NCBI GenBank assembly: GCA_017619535.1
Contig: JAFZSD010000006.1
Coordinates: 1-59,141 of the forward strand
Reading direction: 5' to 3'
Source: Oscillospiraceae bacterium
GTDB lineage: Bacteria > Bacillota > Clostridia > Oscillospirales > Oscillospiraceae
DNA length: 59,141 nucleotides
Shown here: positions 16,763 through 25,430 of the stretch, piece after piece
How positions within the stretch are numbered: the first letter of the stretch is position 1
Layout of the letters: each line of letters begins with the position of its first letter
The notes under the pieces: model-generated
Told to the model about the DNA's origin: nothing
The model's input: only the letters and a program-made list of their open reading frames with translations
Databases searched by the model: none
Made by a program: the position numbers and the translations under genes

Positions 16763-17827
16763 ATGAAGAAATTCAAACCCATCGTATGTCTGGCTCTGGC
16801 CCTTGTAATGCTGTTCGCGCTGTGCGCCTGCACAGGCGGCAAGACCGAGCCGAAAGGCGAAGAGAAGCAGGAGTATACCGACACCTACAACATCGTATAC
16901 GCCACCACCGACGCCCAGGGAAGCATCTTCGACGAGATGCTCATCACCCCCATGAAGGAAGGCATCGAGAAGAACTCCAACGGCAGGGTGACCCTTGAGG
17001 TCTATTACAGCGGCACCCTCGCCAGCCAGGGCGGCATCATCACCGCCATCGACTCCAAGAGCTGCGACGCCGGCGGAGACGCGCCGTCCATGTATGCGGG
17101 CGTGTATCTCTATTCCGAGCTCGCCAACACCCCCGGCATCGACTACGGCAACATCAGAAACTACACCCTCCTTATAAACGACTATGACGACGTCTATCCG
17201 GACGAAGGCCTCTCCAAGTACTACATGTTCTGCCGCTGGGCGGCCGGCCTCTTCGGATTCACCACCACCAACAAGCCGATAGAGAAGGTCGAGGACTGCA
17301 AGGGTCTGTCCTTCCGCGCCACCGGCAACATCATCCCCTACACCGAGGCCCTGGGAGCCACCGGCACCTTCATCCCGATCTCCGAGCTCTATGAGTCCCT
17401 CCGCCTCAACGTCGTCGACGGCGCAATCACGACCCTCGACAGGATCGCGTCCGACTCCTATTTCGACATCTGCGACTACTTCACCAAGATCTCCTGGTTC
17501 ATCGGCGACCACATCGAGATCCTGAACATGGACTTCTACAACAGCCTTGATCCCGAAGCCAAGGCGGCCATCGACAAGGCCTCCACGGAGATGCTCGACA
17601 ACGCTCTCGCCTGGGGCGACTACGTAGTCGACAACAGCCGCAAGCTCTGCGAGGAAGGCAACCCCAATTTCAAGTACATCGAATGCAGCGACGCTGAAGC
17701 CCAGAGATTCACCGACGCCGCGGCTGACATCCTCCAGGCCAAGGTCGACGAGGTCAACGCAGCCGGACTCGACGGCGACGGCGCTGTCGAATGGCTGAAG
17801 AACAACGCTCAGAAATACGTAAAATAA
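16763..17827 (+). CDS. dctP: TRAP transporter solute-binding lipoprotein (DctP)
   Basis: A 354-residue extracytoplasmic binding protein of the TRAP family. A lipoprotein signal (MKKFKP, hydrophobic core, lipobox LCAC) anchors it outside the membrane. The DctP fold follows, with the recognisable stretch KGLSFRATGN, whose arginine contacts the ligand carboxylate in this family, and EALGATGTFIPISELYESL. This implies an organic acid as ligand, though which one cannot be told. The ATG at 16763 has GGAGGT seven bases upstream. A terminator after it probably sets a higher level than for the permeases. Confidence 0.88.
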   Translation: MKKFKPIVCLALALVMLFALCACTGGKTEPKGEEKQEYTDTYNIVYATTDAQGSIFDEMLITPMKEGIEKNSNGRVTLEVYYSGTLASQGGIITAIDSKSCDAGGDAPSMYAGVYLYSELANTPGIDYGNIRNYTLLINDYDDVYPDEGLSKYYMFCRWAAGLFGFTTTNKPIEKVEDCKGLSFRATGNIIPYTEALGATGTFIPISELYESLRLNVVDGAITTLDRIASDSYFDICDYFTKISWFIGDHIEILNMDFYNSLDPEAKAAIDKASTEMLDNALAWGDYVVDNSRKLCEEGNPNFKYIECSDAEAQRFTDAAADILQAKVDEVNAAGLDGDGAVEWLKNNAQKYVK

Positions 17828-17862
17828 ACTGTTACCGGGCATTACTGATTCGTTCTGATTCG

Positions 17863-17906
17863 GAAGCGGCGGCACGGCATTTGGCGCCGTCCGCCGCTTC
17901 GTTTTT
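17863..17906 (+). terminator. strong hairpin between dctP and dctQ
   Basis: GAAGCGGCGG (17863-17872) pairs with CCGCCGCTTC (17891-17900); ACGGC and GCCGT extend the stem past a one-base bulge. TTTTTA follows. It has a canonical intrinsic terminator form inside the operon, so it is likely leaky and gives more binding protein than permease. Confidence 0.75.
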
Positions 17907-17984
17907 ATCCATCGTCCGCCCCTCGCGCGCATACAGCGGCTTTAAAGCGCGTTTCGCGCGACCGGGCTGAGAACGGAGGCAAAT

Positions 17985-18506
17985 ATGACAAAGACTGTTG
18001 ACAGGATAACGAAGTTCCTGACGATAATCGCCGGCGTTATTTTCGGCATCGTCGTCCTGATCGTCGTGGCGAACGTTATCGGGCGCAAGGTCCTGAACCT
18101 GCCCATCAAGGGCGCCACCGAGCTGGTCCAGTACGGCATCATGCTGGCCGTAGGACTGGTCATGGCCCGCACGGGCTTCGAGGGGCGCCACATCTGGGTC
18201 TCCCTCCTGGTGAATAAGTTCGGCTACGTGGGCAGCCGCATATTCATCGCGTTCGGCTGCCTGTGCGGCACCGTGATCTTCGCCATACTCGGGTATCTGT
18301 TCCTCACCGAGATGCCCACCTATTTCGGCACCGCCGGCAGAGTCACCGAGGCGGTCCACATCCCTTACTACATCATCTACGGGATAATGGGCGTCGGCTT
18401 CGTGATAGCGACGCTGGAATACCTTTACGAACTCGTAAAAAACACCGGCCTGATCTTCAAGAAGCCCGAAGAGGAAAAGGGCGGGGAAGACGCCGGTGAT
18501 CAGTGA
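17985..18506 (+). CDS. dctQ: TRAP transporter small permease (DctQ)
   Basis: A 173-residue protein with four membrane helices (about residues 13-35, 49-68, 88-108 and 128-148) and a charged C-terminal tail (KKPEEEKGG). The family's central stretch TELVQYGIMLAVGLVMARTGFEGRHI is clear. It is the small subunit that pairs with DctM in sodium-driven TRAP uptake. A ribosome binding site GGAGG lies about six bases before the ATG. It is between dctP and dctM in canonical order. Confidence 0.88.
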   Translation: MTKTVDRITKFLTIIAGVIFGIVVLIVVANVIGRKVLNLPIKGATELVQYGIMLAVGLVMARTGFEGRHIWVSLLVNKFGYVGSRIFIAFGCLCGTVIFAILGYLFLTEMPTYFGTAGRVTEAVHIPYYIIYGIMGVGFVIATLEYLYELVKNTGLIFKKPEEEKGGEDAGDQ

Positions 18507-18555
18507 CACGGACTGATCTGCAGATAAATTCCTGAACGAAAGGGGCGTTTGAAAC

Positions 18556-19866
18556 ATGGCGACTTCTGTACTGATCGGACTTCTGTGTCTCGTCGGTTTT
18601 CTTGTCCTTATATTCATAGGCGTGCCCATCTCCTTCGCGATGGCCATAAGCGGTCTCGTGGGCTTCGCGCTCATCAGATCGACCGGCGCCGCGCTGTCCA
18701 CTTTCAAGGAGGGCGTGCTGAACACTTTCTCGAACTACACGACCAGCGTCGTGCCCATGTTCGTGCTGATGGGGGAACTGGCCACCGAAGCGGGCATAGG
18801 CAACGACCTGTTCGACTGCTTCCAGGCCATCAACGGCCACCGCAAGGCGGGCCTCGCCAACGCCGCCCAGGTCGTCTGCGCGATCTTCGGCGCCATCTGC
18901 GGCTCCACCGCGGCCACCGGCGCCATGATGTCCCGCGTGGCGTATCCCCAGATGCAGCGCTACGGCTACTCCGAGGAGCTGTCCACCGGCGCCATCTCCG
19001 CGGGCTCGTGCCTGGCCAGCCTTATCCCGCCGAGCCTGTCCCTCATAACCTACGGCCTCTGCGCCGAGACTTCCATCGGCAAGCTCTTCGTGGGCGGCAT
19101 CCTGACCGGCATCCTGCTGATGGTGCTCTTCATCATCACCATCCAGATATCCTGCGCCATCAAGCCGTCCCTGGCTCCCGAGAAGGCTCCCAAGAAGACT
19201 TTCAAAGAGAAATGGACCGCCATCAGAAAGGGAGGCTTCATAGAGATAATCCTGGTGTTCGCCATTGCCATGGGAGGCATGTTCTCCGGCTGGATCACCG
19301 CCACAGAGGCAGGCGCCATCGGCTGCTTCGGCATGCTGATAATCGCGATCATCTTCAAGCGCTTCACCTGGAAGGTGCTGACGAACGCCATCAAGAACAC
19401 CCTGGTCATGACCGGCTTCGTATACTGCATGCTCTCCTGTGCCAAGATGATGGCCAGCATGTTCACCCTCAGCCGCATCCCGACGGCTCTCGCGGCCTAC
19501 GTCGCCCAGCTCAGCATAGGCAGGATCTGGATCATCCTGATCCTCACCATCATCTATCTCATCCTCGGCTGCTTCATCGACGGCGTGCCCCTCCTGCTCC
19601 TGACCACCCCGGTGTTCCTGCCCATAGTCCAGGCCATGGGCTTCGACTCCGTCTGGTACGGCTGCTACATGGTCGTCATCATCGGCCTCGGCGGCATCAC
19701 CCCGCCGGTGGGCGCCCAGTGCTACGTGGTCGCGGGAAGCACCAAGGCTCCTCTGGTGACGGTCTTCAAGGGGTCGCTGCCCTTCATCGGAGCCTACGTG
19801 GCCTGCGCCATCATAATGGCGCTCGTTCCCGGCGTCGCCACCTGGCTGCCGAGCCTCATGTACTGA
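18556..19866 (+). CDS. dctM: TRAP transporter large permease (DctM)
   Basis: A 436-residue polytopic protein of the ion-transporter superfamily, the translocating subunit of the TRAP complex. It has some twelve membrane segments. Family landmarks include GVPISFAMAISGLVGF near the N-terminus, AICGSTAATGAMMSRVAYPQM with its helical-hairpin glycine/serine cluster, IPPSLSLITYG, GCFIDGVPLLLLTTPVFLP and LGGITPPVGAQCYVVAG. Length is standard. It follows dctQ by 49 bases and precedes the flavin reductase by 37, so transport and reduction are likely one unit. Confidence 0.9.
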   Translation: MATSVLIGLLCLVGFLVLIFIGVPISFAMAISGLVGFALIRSTGAALSTFKEGVLNTFSNYTTSVVPMFVLMGELATEAGIGNDLFDCFQAINGHRKAGLANAAQVVCAIFGAICGSTAATGAMMSRVAYPQMQRYGYSEELSTGAISAGSCLASLIPPSLSLITYGLCAETSIGKLFVGGILTGILLMVLFIITIQISCAIKPSLAPEKAPKKTFKEKWTAIRKGGFIEIILVFAIAMGGMFSGWITATEAGAIGCFGMLIIAIIFKRFTWKVLTNAIKNTLVMTGFVYCMLSCAKMMASMFTLSRIPTALAAYVAQLSIGRIWIILILTIIYLILGCFIDGVPLLLLTTPVFLPIVQAMGFDSVWYGCYMVVIIGLGGITPPVGAQCYVVAGSTKAPLVTVFKGSLPFIGAYVACAIIMALVPGVATWLPSLMY

Positions 19867-19903
19867 TAAGAAAGCAAATATAGATATCTGAGAGGTTTTT
19901 GCA

Positions 19904-21877
19904 ATGAGTAACACCAAATATCCGCATCTGTTCTCACCCATCACCCTGGGAAAGACGATCTTCCGCAACAGGATCTTCGCCGGACCCTCCGGCTACAGGC
20001 TCACCACCTACGACAACATCATGCCGGAAGAGGGCTTCCAGTACTACCGCAGGAAGGCGATGGGCGGCTGCGGCGCCGTGGCGTCCGGCCAGTTCATAGT
20101 CGACAGCGAGTACGGCCTGGGCCTTCCCAACGACATCTGCATCGACGATCCCCTCACGTCCATCCCCCTGGGCAAGCTGGCCTACGCCATAGCCCGCTAC
20201 GGAGCGGTGCCGGTGGCGGAGCTGTCCCACGTGGGCATGCACGCGAACTCCAACTCCGCAGTCGCGGGAAGCGGCACGCTCCGTGAAGGCGGAGCCTACG
20301 GCCCCGTGGAGATGGAGCTCAGAGGACGCACCATAATGCCCGCGGACGACGCGGCCATCGAGCGCATCATCACCCGTTTCGCCGACGCGGCCGGAATGGC
20401 CAAGAAATACGGCTACGGCATGATCCTCATCCACGCAGGACACGGCTGGGGCCTCCATCAGTGGCTGTCGCCCTCCATCAACACCAGAACGGACAAGTGG
20501 GGCGGCCCGGACATCGAGAACCGCGCACGCATAGTCGTCGCCGTCTGCGACGCCTGCCGCAAGGCCGTGGGCCCCGGATTCCCCATCGAGATCCGCATCA
20601 GCGGCAGCGAGTGCCACAAGGGCGGCTACGACGTGGAGGAAGGCGTCAAGATAGCAAAGCAGCTGGAAGGCCACGTGGACCTCATCCACGTATCCGCCGG
20701 CAACCACGAGGTGCCCGAAGTCTTCACCGTCACCCATCCGACCATGTTCCTGGGCGACTGCTGCAACGTCAAGTACGCGAAAGAGATAAAGAAGAACGTA
20801 AAGACCGCCGTGGCCACCATCGGCGCCATCGGCGAGGCAGAAGAGATGGAGGAGATCATCGCCTCCGGGACCGCCGACGTGGTCGAGCTGGTCCGCAGCC
20901 TCATAGCCGACCCCGACCTGCCCAACAAGATCCGCACCGGCAGGGAGGACGAGATCAAGGTCTGCCTGCGCTGCCTGAACTGCTTCTCCAAGCAGCAGTC
21001 CCACGGCGTCAAGTACTGCGCGGTGAACCCCGAGAGCGGCCACGAGCACGAGACCCTCTACGCGGCGGCCCAGTACGGACCCAGGAAGAAGGTACTGGTG
21101 GCGGGCGGCGGCATAGCCGGCATGGAGCTTGCCCTCACCGCGGCGCGCCTCGGACACGACGTCACCATCTGCGAGAAGAAGGATCAGCTTGGCGGCGCCA
21201 TCCGCTGCGAGCAGAACGTCCCCTTCAAGCACAAACTCGAGGAATACATCGAGAATCAGATAAGCTGCCTGAAGAAGGCCGGCGCGAAGATCCTCCTGAA
21301 CACCGAGGTCACCCCGGAGTTCGCCGAGAAGTTCGGAGCCGACGTGGTCGTTGCGGCCATGGGCGCCCGCCCGATAAAGCCCAACATCCCCGGCATAGAC
21401 GGAGCGAACGTCATAGGAGCGGAGGACGCCTACGTGCATCCCGAGAAGGTCGGCAAGACCGCGGTCGTCCTTGGCGGCGGCCTTGTGGGCGACGAGCTGG
21501 CCCTCTATCTCACCATGCTGGGACGCAAGGTTGAGATCGTCGAGATGATGGACACGATAAACGACGGCGGCAACTATCTCCACACCCTGGGCCTCAAGAA
21601 CGAGATGAACAAGTACAACATGACGATCAACTTCAACACGAAGGCCGTGGAGATCACGGACAAGGGCGTGCGCTGCGAGACACCGGACGGCGAGCGCTTC
21701 TTCGAGGCGGAGACCGTCATCTACGCCGTAGGCCAGAGACCTCTCAGGGAAGAGGCCTACGCCCTCAACTTCTGCGCGCCGGAGTTCTTCGCGGTGGGCG
21801 ACTGCATCACCCCGCAGAACATCCCCGCGGCTACGGGACCCGCCCACGACATCGCCGTGAACCTGGGCCGCGTCTGA
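19904..21877 (+). CDS. NADH:flavin oxidoreductase / 2,4-dienoyl-CoA reductase-type enoate reductase
   Basis: A 657-residue iron-sulfur flavoenzyme of the old yellow enzyme class with an NAD(P)-binding half. Residues 1-370 form the FMN barrel, with HAGHGWGLHQWLSP (177-190) at the active-site side. The 4Fe-4S site is Cys354, Cys357, Cys360 and Cys372, with one residue fewer between the second and third Cys than in FadH-type enzymes. The FAD-binding Rossmann motif is VAGGGIAGMEL (399-409) and a second is VVLGGGLVGDELAL. Relatives such as BaiCD/BaiH reduce activated C=C bonds in gut anaerobes. Placed after a TRAP transporter, it probably reduces the imported acid; the substrate is unknown. Confidence 0.85.
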   Translation: MSNTKYPHLFSPITLGKTIFRNRIFAGPSGYRLTTYDNIMPEEGFQYYRRKAMGGCGAVASGQFIVDSEYGLGLPNDICIDDPLTSIPLGKLAYAIARYGAVPVAELSHVGMHANSNSAVAGSGTLREGGAYGPVEMELRGRTIMPADDAAIERIITRFADAAGMAKKYGYGMILIHAGHGWGLHQWLSPSINTRTDKWGGPDIENRARIVVAVCDACRKAVGPGFPIEIRISGSECHKGGYDVEEGVKIAKQLEGHVDLIHVSAGNHEVPEVFTVTHPTMFLGDCCNVKYAKEIKKNVKTAVATIGAIGEAEEMEEIIASGTADVVELVRSLIADPDLPNKIRTGREDEIKVCLRCLNCFSKQQSHGVKYCAVNPESGHEHETLYAAAQYGPRKKVLVAGGGIAGMELALTAARLGHDVTICEKKDQLGGAIRCEQNVPFKHKLEEYIENQISCLKKAGAKILLNTEVTPEFAEKFGADVVVAAMGARPIKPNIPGIDGANVIGAEDAYVHPEKVGKTAVVLGGGLVGDELALYLTMLGRKVEIVEMMDTINDGGNYLHTLGLKNEMNKYNMTINFNTKAVEITDKGVRCETPDGERFFEAETVIYAVGQRPLREEAYALNFCAPEFFAVGDCITPQNIPAATGPAHDIAVNLGRV

Positions 21878-21920
21878 CCGTAAGACGGCGCGCGATACCC
21901 CAAAAGAACACCTGAAACGC

Positions 21921-21960
21921 GGATGCGGCCGGAACGGTCTGTTTTGGCCGCATCCCCTTT
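21921..21960 (+). terminator. intrinsic terminator after the reductase
   Basis: GGATGCGGCC (21921-21930) pairs with GGCCGCATCC (21946-21955), extended inside by AAC/GTT, then CCTTTATA. It lies 43 bases after the reductase gene's stop. Confidence 0.7.
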
Positions 21961-21987
21961 ATACCGCAATATCCGAGGAGGAAGACC

Positions 21988-23148
21988 ATGTTCGAGGAAC
22001 TCGAAAGGCTGCAGGACAGCTTCATAAACGACTACGGCATACCCGGCAACGACTGCATCGTCTTAAAGGACGGGAAAGTGGTCTACCGGCGCTTCGCCGG
22101 ATACTCTGATCTCGAGAACAGGATACCCATGAACGGGAAGGAGATATACAACATCTACTCCTGTTCGAAGCCCATAACGGCGGCGGCCGGGATGCAGCTC
22201 ATTGAGAAGGGCGTCATCCGTCTGGAAGACCCCCTGTACGAATACATCCCGGAATACCGGAACGTGTACGTCCACACCGGCGGGGAGCTGGTGCCGGACC
22301 CGGCATTTCCAAAGAGGGTGACGAGGGTCGGCGGAGAGTTCGTCCCCGCGAAGAACGTAATAACCATCAAGGACCTGTTCTGCATGACGGCGGGCTTCTC
22401 CTACGACACCGACGCGAAGTGCTTCAAGGAGCTTTGGGATGAGACAGACGGAAGGTGTCCCACGGTGGAGGCAGCCAGGGCTCTTGCAAAGGAGCCCCTG
22501 CTGTTCGAGCCGGGAGCCCAGTGGGAGTACAGTCTGTGCCTCGACGTGCTGGCGGCGGTCATAGAGATAGCCAGCGGCAAAAGGTTCGGGGAATACGTCC
22601 GGGAGAACATCTTCGAGCCCCTGGACATGAAGGATTCCACTTTCCTCCTGCCGGCGGAAAAGCTGGATGCGGTCTGCGCCCAGTACCAGTGCGACATCTT
22701 CACACGCGAGATGAAAAACTGCGGCAAGGAGATAAACAACGTGGACTGCCGGTGCCACCCCTACAAGATAGGCAGCGAATACGAGAGCGGCGGAGCCGGA
22801 TGCATCTCCACGCTTGAGGACTACGTGAAGTTCATGGAGGCCCTCCGGAAGGGCGGCGTCATCCTCAGCAAAGAGACGACGGACCTCATGACGACGGACA
22901 TGCTGAACGCGCAGCAGAAGAAGACCTTCTGGCAGGCCGGCTACAGCTACGGCCTTGGAGTGAGGGTCCCGGATCCGAAGCAGGGAACCACGGATTTCGG
23001 ATGGAGCGGAGCAGCGGGCGCCTACATGGCGATAGACCGGATAAACGGCATCACGTTCTATTACGCCCAGCACGTGCTGTTCTCGAAGATACTGGACATG
23101 AGGGCGGACCTTTACAGCGCCGCCAGAAGAGCCCTGACAGGCAGATGA
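21988..23148 (+). CDS. serine hydrolase (beta-lactamase class C / esterase family)
   Basis: A 386-residue member of the class C beta-lactamase-like serine hydrolases. The nucleophile motif SxxK is Ser58-Cys-Ser-Lys61 within YSCSKPITAA. The second element is WEYSLCLDVLAAVIE (Tyr of the YxN position) and the third is GWSGAAGAYMAID. There is no signal peptide, so it is cytoplasmic, unlike true AmpC. Many such proteins are esterases or peptidases. It follows the reductase locus after a terminator; it could release the reductase substrate from a conjugate, but this is a guess. Confidence 0.8.
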   Translation: MFEELERLQDSFINDYGIPGNDCIVLKDGKVVYRRFAGYSDLENRIPMNGKEIYNIYSCSKPITAAAGMQLIEKGVIRLEDPLYEYIPEYRNVYVHTGGELVPDPAFPKRVTRVGGEFVPAKNVITIKDLFCMTAGFSYDTDAKCFKELWDETDGRCPTVEAARALAKEPLLFEPGAQWEYSLCLDVLAAVIEIASGKRFGEYVRENIFEPLDMKDSTFLLPAEKLDAVCAQYQCDIFTREMKNCGKEINNVDCRCHPYKIGSEYESGGAGCISTLEDYVKFMEALRKGGVILSKETTDLMTTDMLNAQQKKTFWQAGYSYGLGVRVPDPKQGTTDFGWSGAAGAYMAIDRINGITFYYAQHVLFSKILDMRADLYSAARRALTGR

Positions 23149-23195
23149 TCCGCATCGGCTGCCGGACTGCATGCTGAGCGTCAGGGGGATAGTAT

Positions 23196-23663
23196 ATGAA
23201 AAACAGACGCGATAAGGCCACAGAATACTTTATGAAGAACATGCACTGCTCGCAGGCAGTGCTGGCAGCGTTTTCCGAAGAATGCGGGATAACGGAAGAG
23301 CAGGCGTTCAGGCTGGGGTCCTGCTTCGGAAGCGGCATGCGCAAAGGCGAAGTCTGCGGAGCGTGTACGGGAGCGCTCATGGTCCTGGGCCTTCTGTACG
23401 GGCAGAGCAGCATCGGAGACACGGAGGGCCGGCAGCGGTCGAACGTGGTGAACGATCTGATGATGGAACGCTTCAGGGAAGCAAACGGTTCATATATCTG
23501 CAGCGACCTGCTGGGGTATGATATCTCCACGCCGGAAGGCGTTCAGAGGGCGAGAGACGAGGGCCTGTTCACCGGATTCTGTCCGAAGATGGTGGCCAGC
23601 GCGGCGGATATCCTCGAAGAGATCATAGGAAAAATTGAAAACGGCGGGACAAAGCAGCTTTAA
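23196..23663 (+). CDS. C_GCAxxG_C_C family protein
   Basis: A 155-residue protein of the C_GCAxxG_C_C family, named for its spaced cysteines and thought to be redox-active. The signature is visible in order: MHCSQAVLAAFSEECGI, RLGSCFGSGMRKGEVCGACTGALMVLG, CSDLLGYD and GFCPKMVASAADILEEI. Cytoplasmic, normal length. AGGGGGA precedes the ATG. It lies 47 bases after the serine hydrolase and 51 before a DUF5714 gene, which often accompanies such proteins in anaerobes. Biochemical role unknown. Confidence 0.82.
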   Translation: MKNRRDKATEYFMKNMHCSQAVLAAFSEECGITEEQAFRLGSCFGSGMRKGEVCGACTGALMVLGLLYGQSSIGDTEGRQRSNVVNDLMMERFREANGSYICSDLLGYDISTPEGVQRARDEGLFTGFCPKMVASAADILEEIIGKIENGGTKQL

Positions 23664-23714
23664 GGAGCCTGTGCTCCGGCAGTTTATGAGATCATGAAAG
23701 CGGGTGCGAAGACG

Positions 23715-24416
23715 ATGAACGAAGAATGCCTGATCTGCAGGGCTCCTCTTGAATATCTCGAGAAAGAAGAAGAGATGGAGTGCGCCTTCTGTCACAGAAA
23801 GGAAAACAGCAGGACGCGGTGTATCAAAGGGCACTATGTCTGCGACGACTGCCATACAAGGGGGATCGATGCGATCGCCGGCATCTGCCTGAATACGGAT
23901 TCAAAGGACCCCGTTGAGATCGTCCGCATGATGATGGCCGAGCCGTTTTGTCATATGCACGGTCCTGAACATCATGTGATGGTCGGATCCGCGCTTCTGG
24001 CAGCGTATAAGAACGCGGGCGGAGACATCGATCTGGAAGAGGCGCTTAAGGAGATGCAGAGCAGGGGAAAGAAAGTCCCGGGAGGCTCATGCGGATTCTG
24101 GGGAGCCTGCGGCGCGGGGATCAGCGCCGGGATGTTCGTGTCCATTATTACAAAAGCGAGCCCCCTGACGGAAGGATCGTGGGGACTGTCCAACCTGATG
24201 ACGGCAAAGGCCCTTGAAGAGATCGGAAAGATCGGCGGCCCAAGATGCTGCAAGAGGGATTCGTATCTGGCGATCCTCAGCGCCGTTGACTTCGTGAAGG
24301 AGCGCTTCGGTGTGGAAATGGAAAACAACGGGGCGGTCTGCACTCATTCCGGGATGAATAATCAGTGCATCGGAAACAGATGCCCATTCATTCGGGAAGC
24401 GGATAAGGCTCGCTGA
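23715..24416 (+). CDS. DUF5714 Cys-rich protein
   Basis: A 233-residue protein with an N-terminal zinc-binding region (CLICRAPL, CAFCHRKE, CIKGHYVCDDCH) and the DUF5714 body: HMHGPEHHVMVGSALLAAY, PGGSCGFWGACGAGISAGMFVSI, GPRCCKRDSYLAI and a C-terminal CIGNRCPF. It belongs with proteins seen near radical-SAM and methyltransferase genes, but its activity is not established. The frame is open to an ATG at 23694; the ATG at 23715 matches the family N-terminus. A strong terminator follows. Confidence 0.75.
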   Translation: MNEECLICRAPLEYLEKEEEMECAFCHRKENSRTRCIKGHYVCDDCHTRGIDAIAGICLNTDSKDPVEIVRMMMAEPFCHMHGPEHHVMVGSALLAAYKNAGGDIDLEEALKEMQSRGKKVPGGSCGFWGACGAGISAGMFVSIITKASPLTEGSWGLSNLMTAKALEEIGKIGGPRCCKRDSYLAILSAVDFVKERFGVEMENNGAVCTHSGMNNQCIGNRCPFIREADKAR

Positions 24417-24482
24417 CGATCGTTTTGAAACGACGCACCGACGTGCTCGGGGCATAAATATGCGGCATGACAAGACAGACCG

Positions 24483-24520
24483 AAGGCCGGTATCAGCACA
24501 TCTGCTGATGCCGGCCTTTC
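24483..24520 (+). terminator. intrinsic terminator
   Basis: A 16-bp stem, AAGGCCGGTATCAGCA with TGCTGATGCCGGCCTT (one G-T pair), a four-base loop and TTTC after it. It ends the DUF5714 transcription unit. Confidence 0.75.
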
Positions 24521-24557
24521 GCGCTGCCACGGAAAAATATAAAACGGATGTGGGCGT

Positions 24558-24588
24558 TTACTTGACTGTTACTTGACGGTTACTTGAC
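24558..24588. repeat. three TTACTTGAC repeats at 11-bp spacing
   Basis: Exact copies of TTACTTGAC begin at 24558, 24569 and 24580, one helical turn apart. They lie just beyond the 3' end of the HipA-like cassette. The same nine bases form the inner half-site of the 40-bp palindrome at that cassette's promoter (26253-26292), so both places are likely bound by the same protein. Confidence 0.8.
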
Positions 24589-24614
24589 TGACGTGGGAGT
24601 ACGGGCTTTTTCCA

Positions 24615-25430
24615 TCATTGCCAGTTGCGTCTCAGGACTTCGCTCTTCAAAAACATTGTATTCTTTTCAGAGGATTTGACCGGATGCAGTTTGCCTGACT
24701 TCACGAGTTCATTTATATACTGCCTGGAGCAATTCAGGATCTCCGCGGCTTCCGCCGCATTGATGATCCGTTCGGAGGCAAAGGCGCGAAAGTCATCCGC
24801 TGTCAGCGGGACCCGTTTGCCCATTTTGTAGAGCTCAGAATCTGAAACGGACAGGTTCTCGTCCCACTGGATGCCATAGCCTCCGGTCTGGATATGAACA
24901 CGGGCAAAATAGTCCGGCCGTCTGGAAAGGACAGAAAAGCGCTGAGCTTTTTCAAAGTACTCTGTCAGATCACACCTGCGTATCGTCCCGTCGCGGAAGA
25001 AAACGAGGAGGCTGTTATTCTGAAGCGGAACGACATCCTCGATCTTCCTGTCAAAGCGCCGGATGATCTTATTCGGCAGAGCTTTCTCGTCAACCGGTAC
25101 CAGATAATAATCATCCTGTTCGCAGCGGCCCGATGAAAGCATCAGCAAAGAGAACTCGTCATAGCTCTTCAGGCCGTTGTCCCGAAGGATCTGGCCGATG
25201 TTCTGGCGGTCGGGAGGAACGATCCTCTGCTGGACCCATATCCTGCTCCAGTAAGAGTTGACGGTATGCTCTCCGTTCTGAACAAAGGAAGAAAGCAGCA
25301 GAGGCGTTTCCCAGGGATCCGCGTTTTCCTGAAGTTCGATATAAAACCGCCTGTCGACCTCATAGTAAAGGAGATACGCAAGGTCTTTCTGGCGTTTATC
25401 CGTTGCGTCTCGAATTGCAAAGATCTTCAT
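24615..25430 (-). CDS. HipA-locus partner with DUF2442-like and helix-turn-helix domains
   Basis: A 271-residue protein in three parts. Residues 1-115 are an unnamed domain containing WSRIWVQQRIVPPDRQNIGQ and LLMLSSGRCEQDDYYLVPV. Residues about 125-205 resemble DUF2442 (EDVVPLQNNSLLVFFRDGT, FARVHIQTGGYGIQWDENL). Residues 220-271 are an excisionase-like helix-turn-helix (NAAEAAEILNCSRQYINELV). It overlaps the HipA-like kinase gene by 35 bases and is made from the same transcript. By position it plays the HipB part: DNA binding and possibly kinase inhibition. The domain assignments are from pattern recognition. Confidence 0.65.
   Translation of the reverse strand: MKIFAIRDATDKRQKDLAYLLYYEVDRRFYIELQENADPWETPLLLSSFVQNGEHTVNSYWSRIWVQQRIVPPDRQNIGQILRDNGLKSYDEFSLLMLSSGRCEQDDYYLVPVDEKALPNKIIRRFDRKIEDVVPLQNNSLLVFFRDGTIRRCDLTEYFEKAQRFSVLSRRPDYFARVHIQTGGYGIQWDENLSVSDSELYKMGKRVPLTADDFRAFASERIINAAEAAEILNCSRQYINELVKSGKLHPVKSSEKNTMFLKSEVLRRNWQ

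Noticed and set aside
18549..19883. 444-codon plus-strand frame in a second frame over dctM
   Set aside because: Arg/His-rich translation with no fold; the overlapping frame encodes a complete DctM.
19934..21847. 637-codon minus-strand frame opposite the enoate reductase
   Set aside because: Antisense shadow with repetitive Val/Gly/Ala/His composition.
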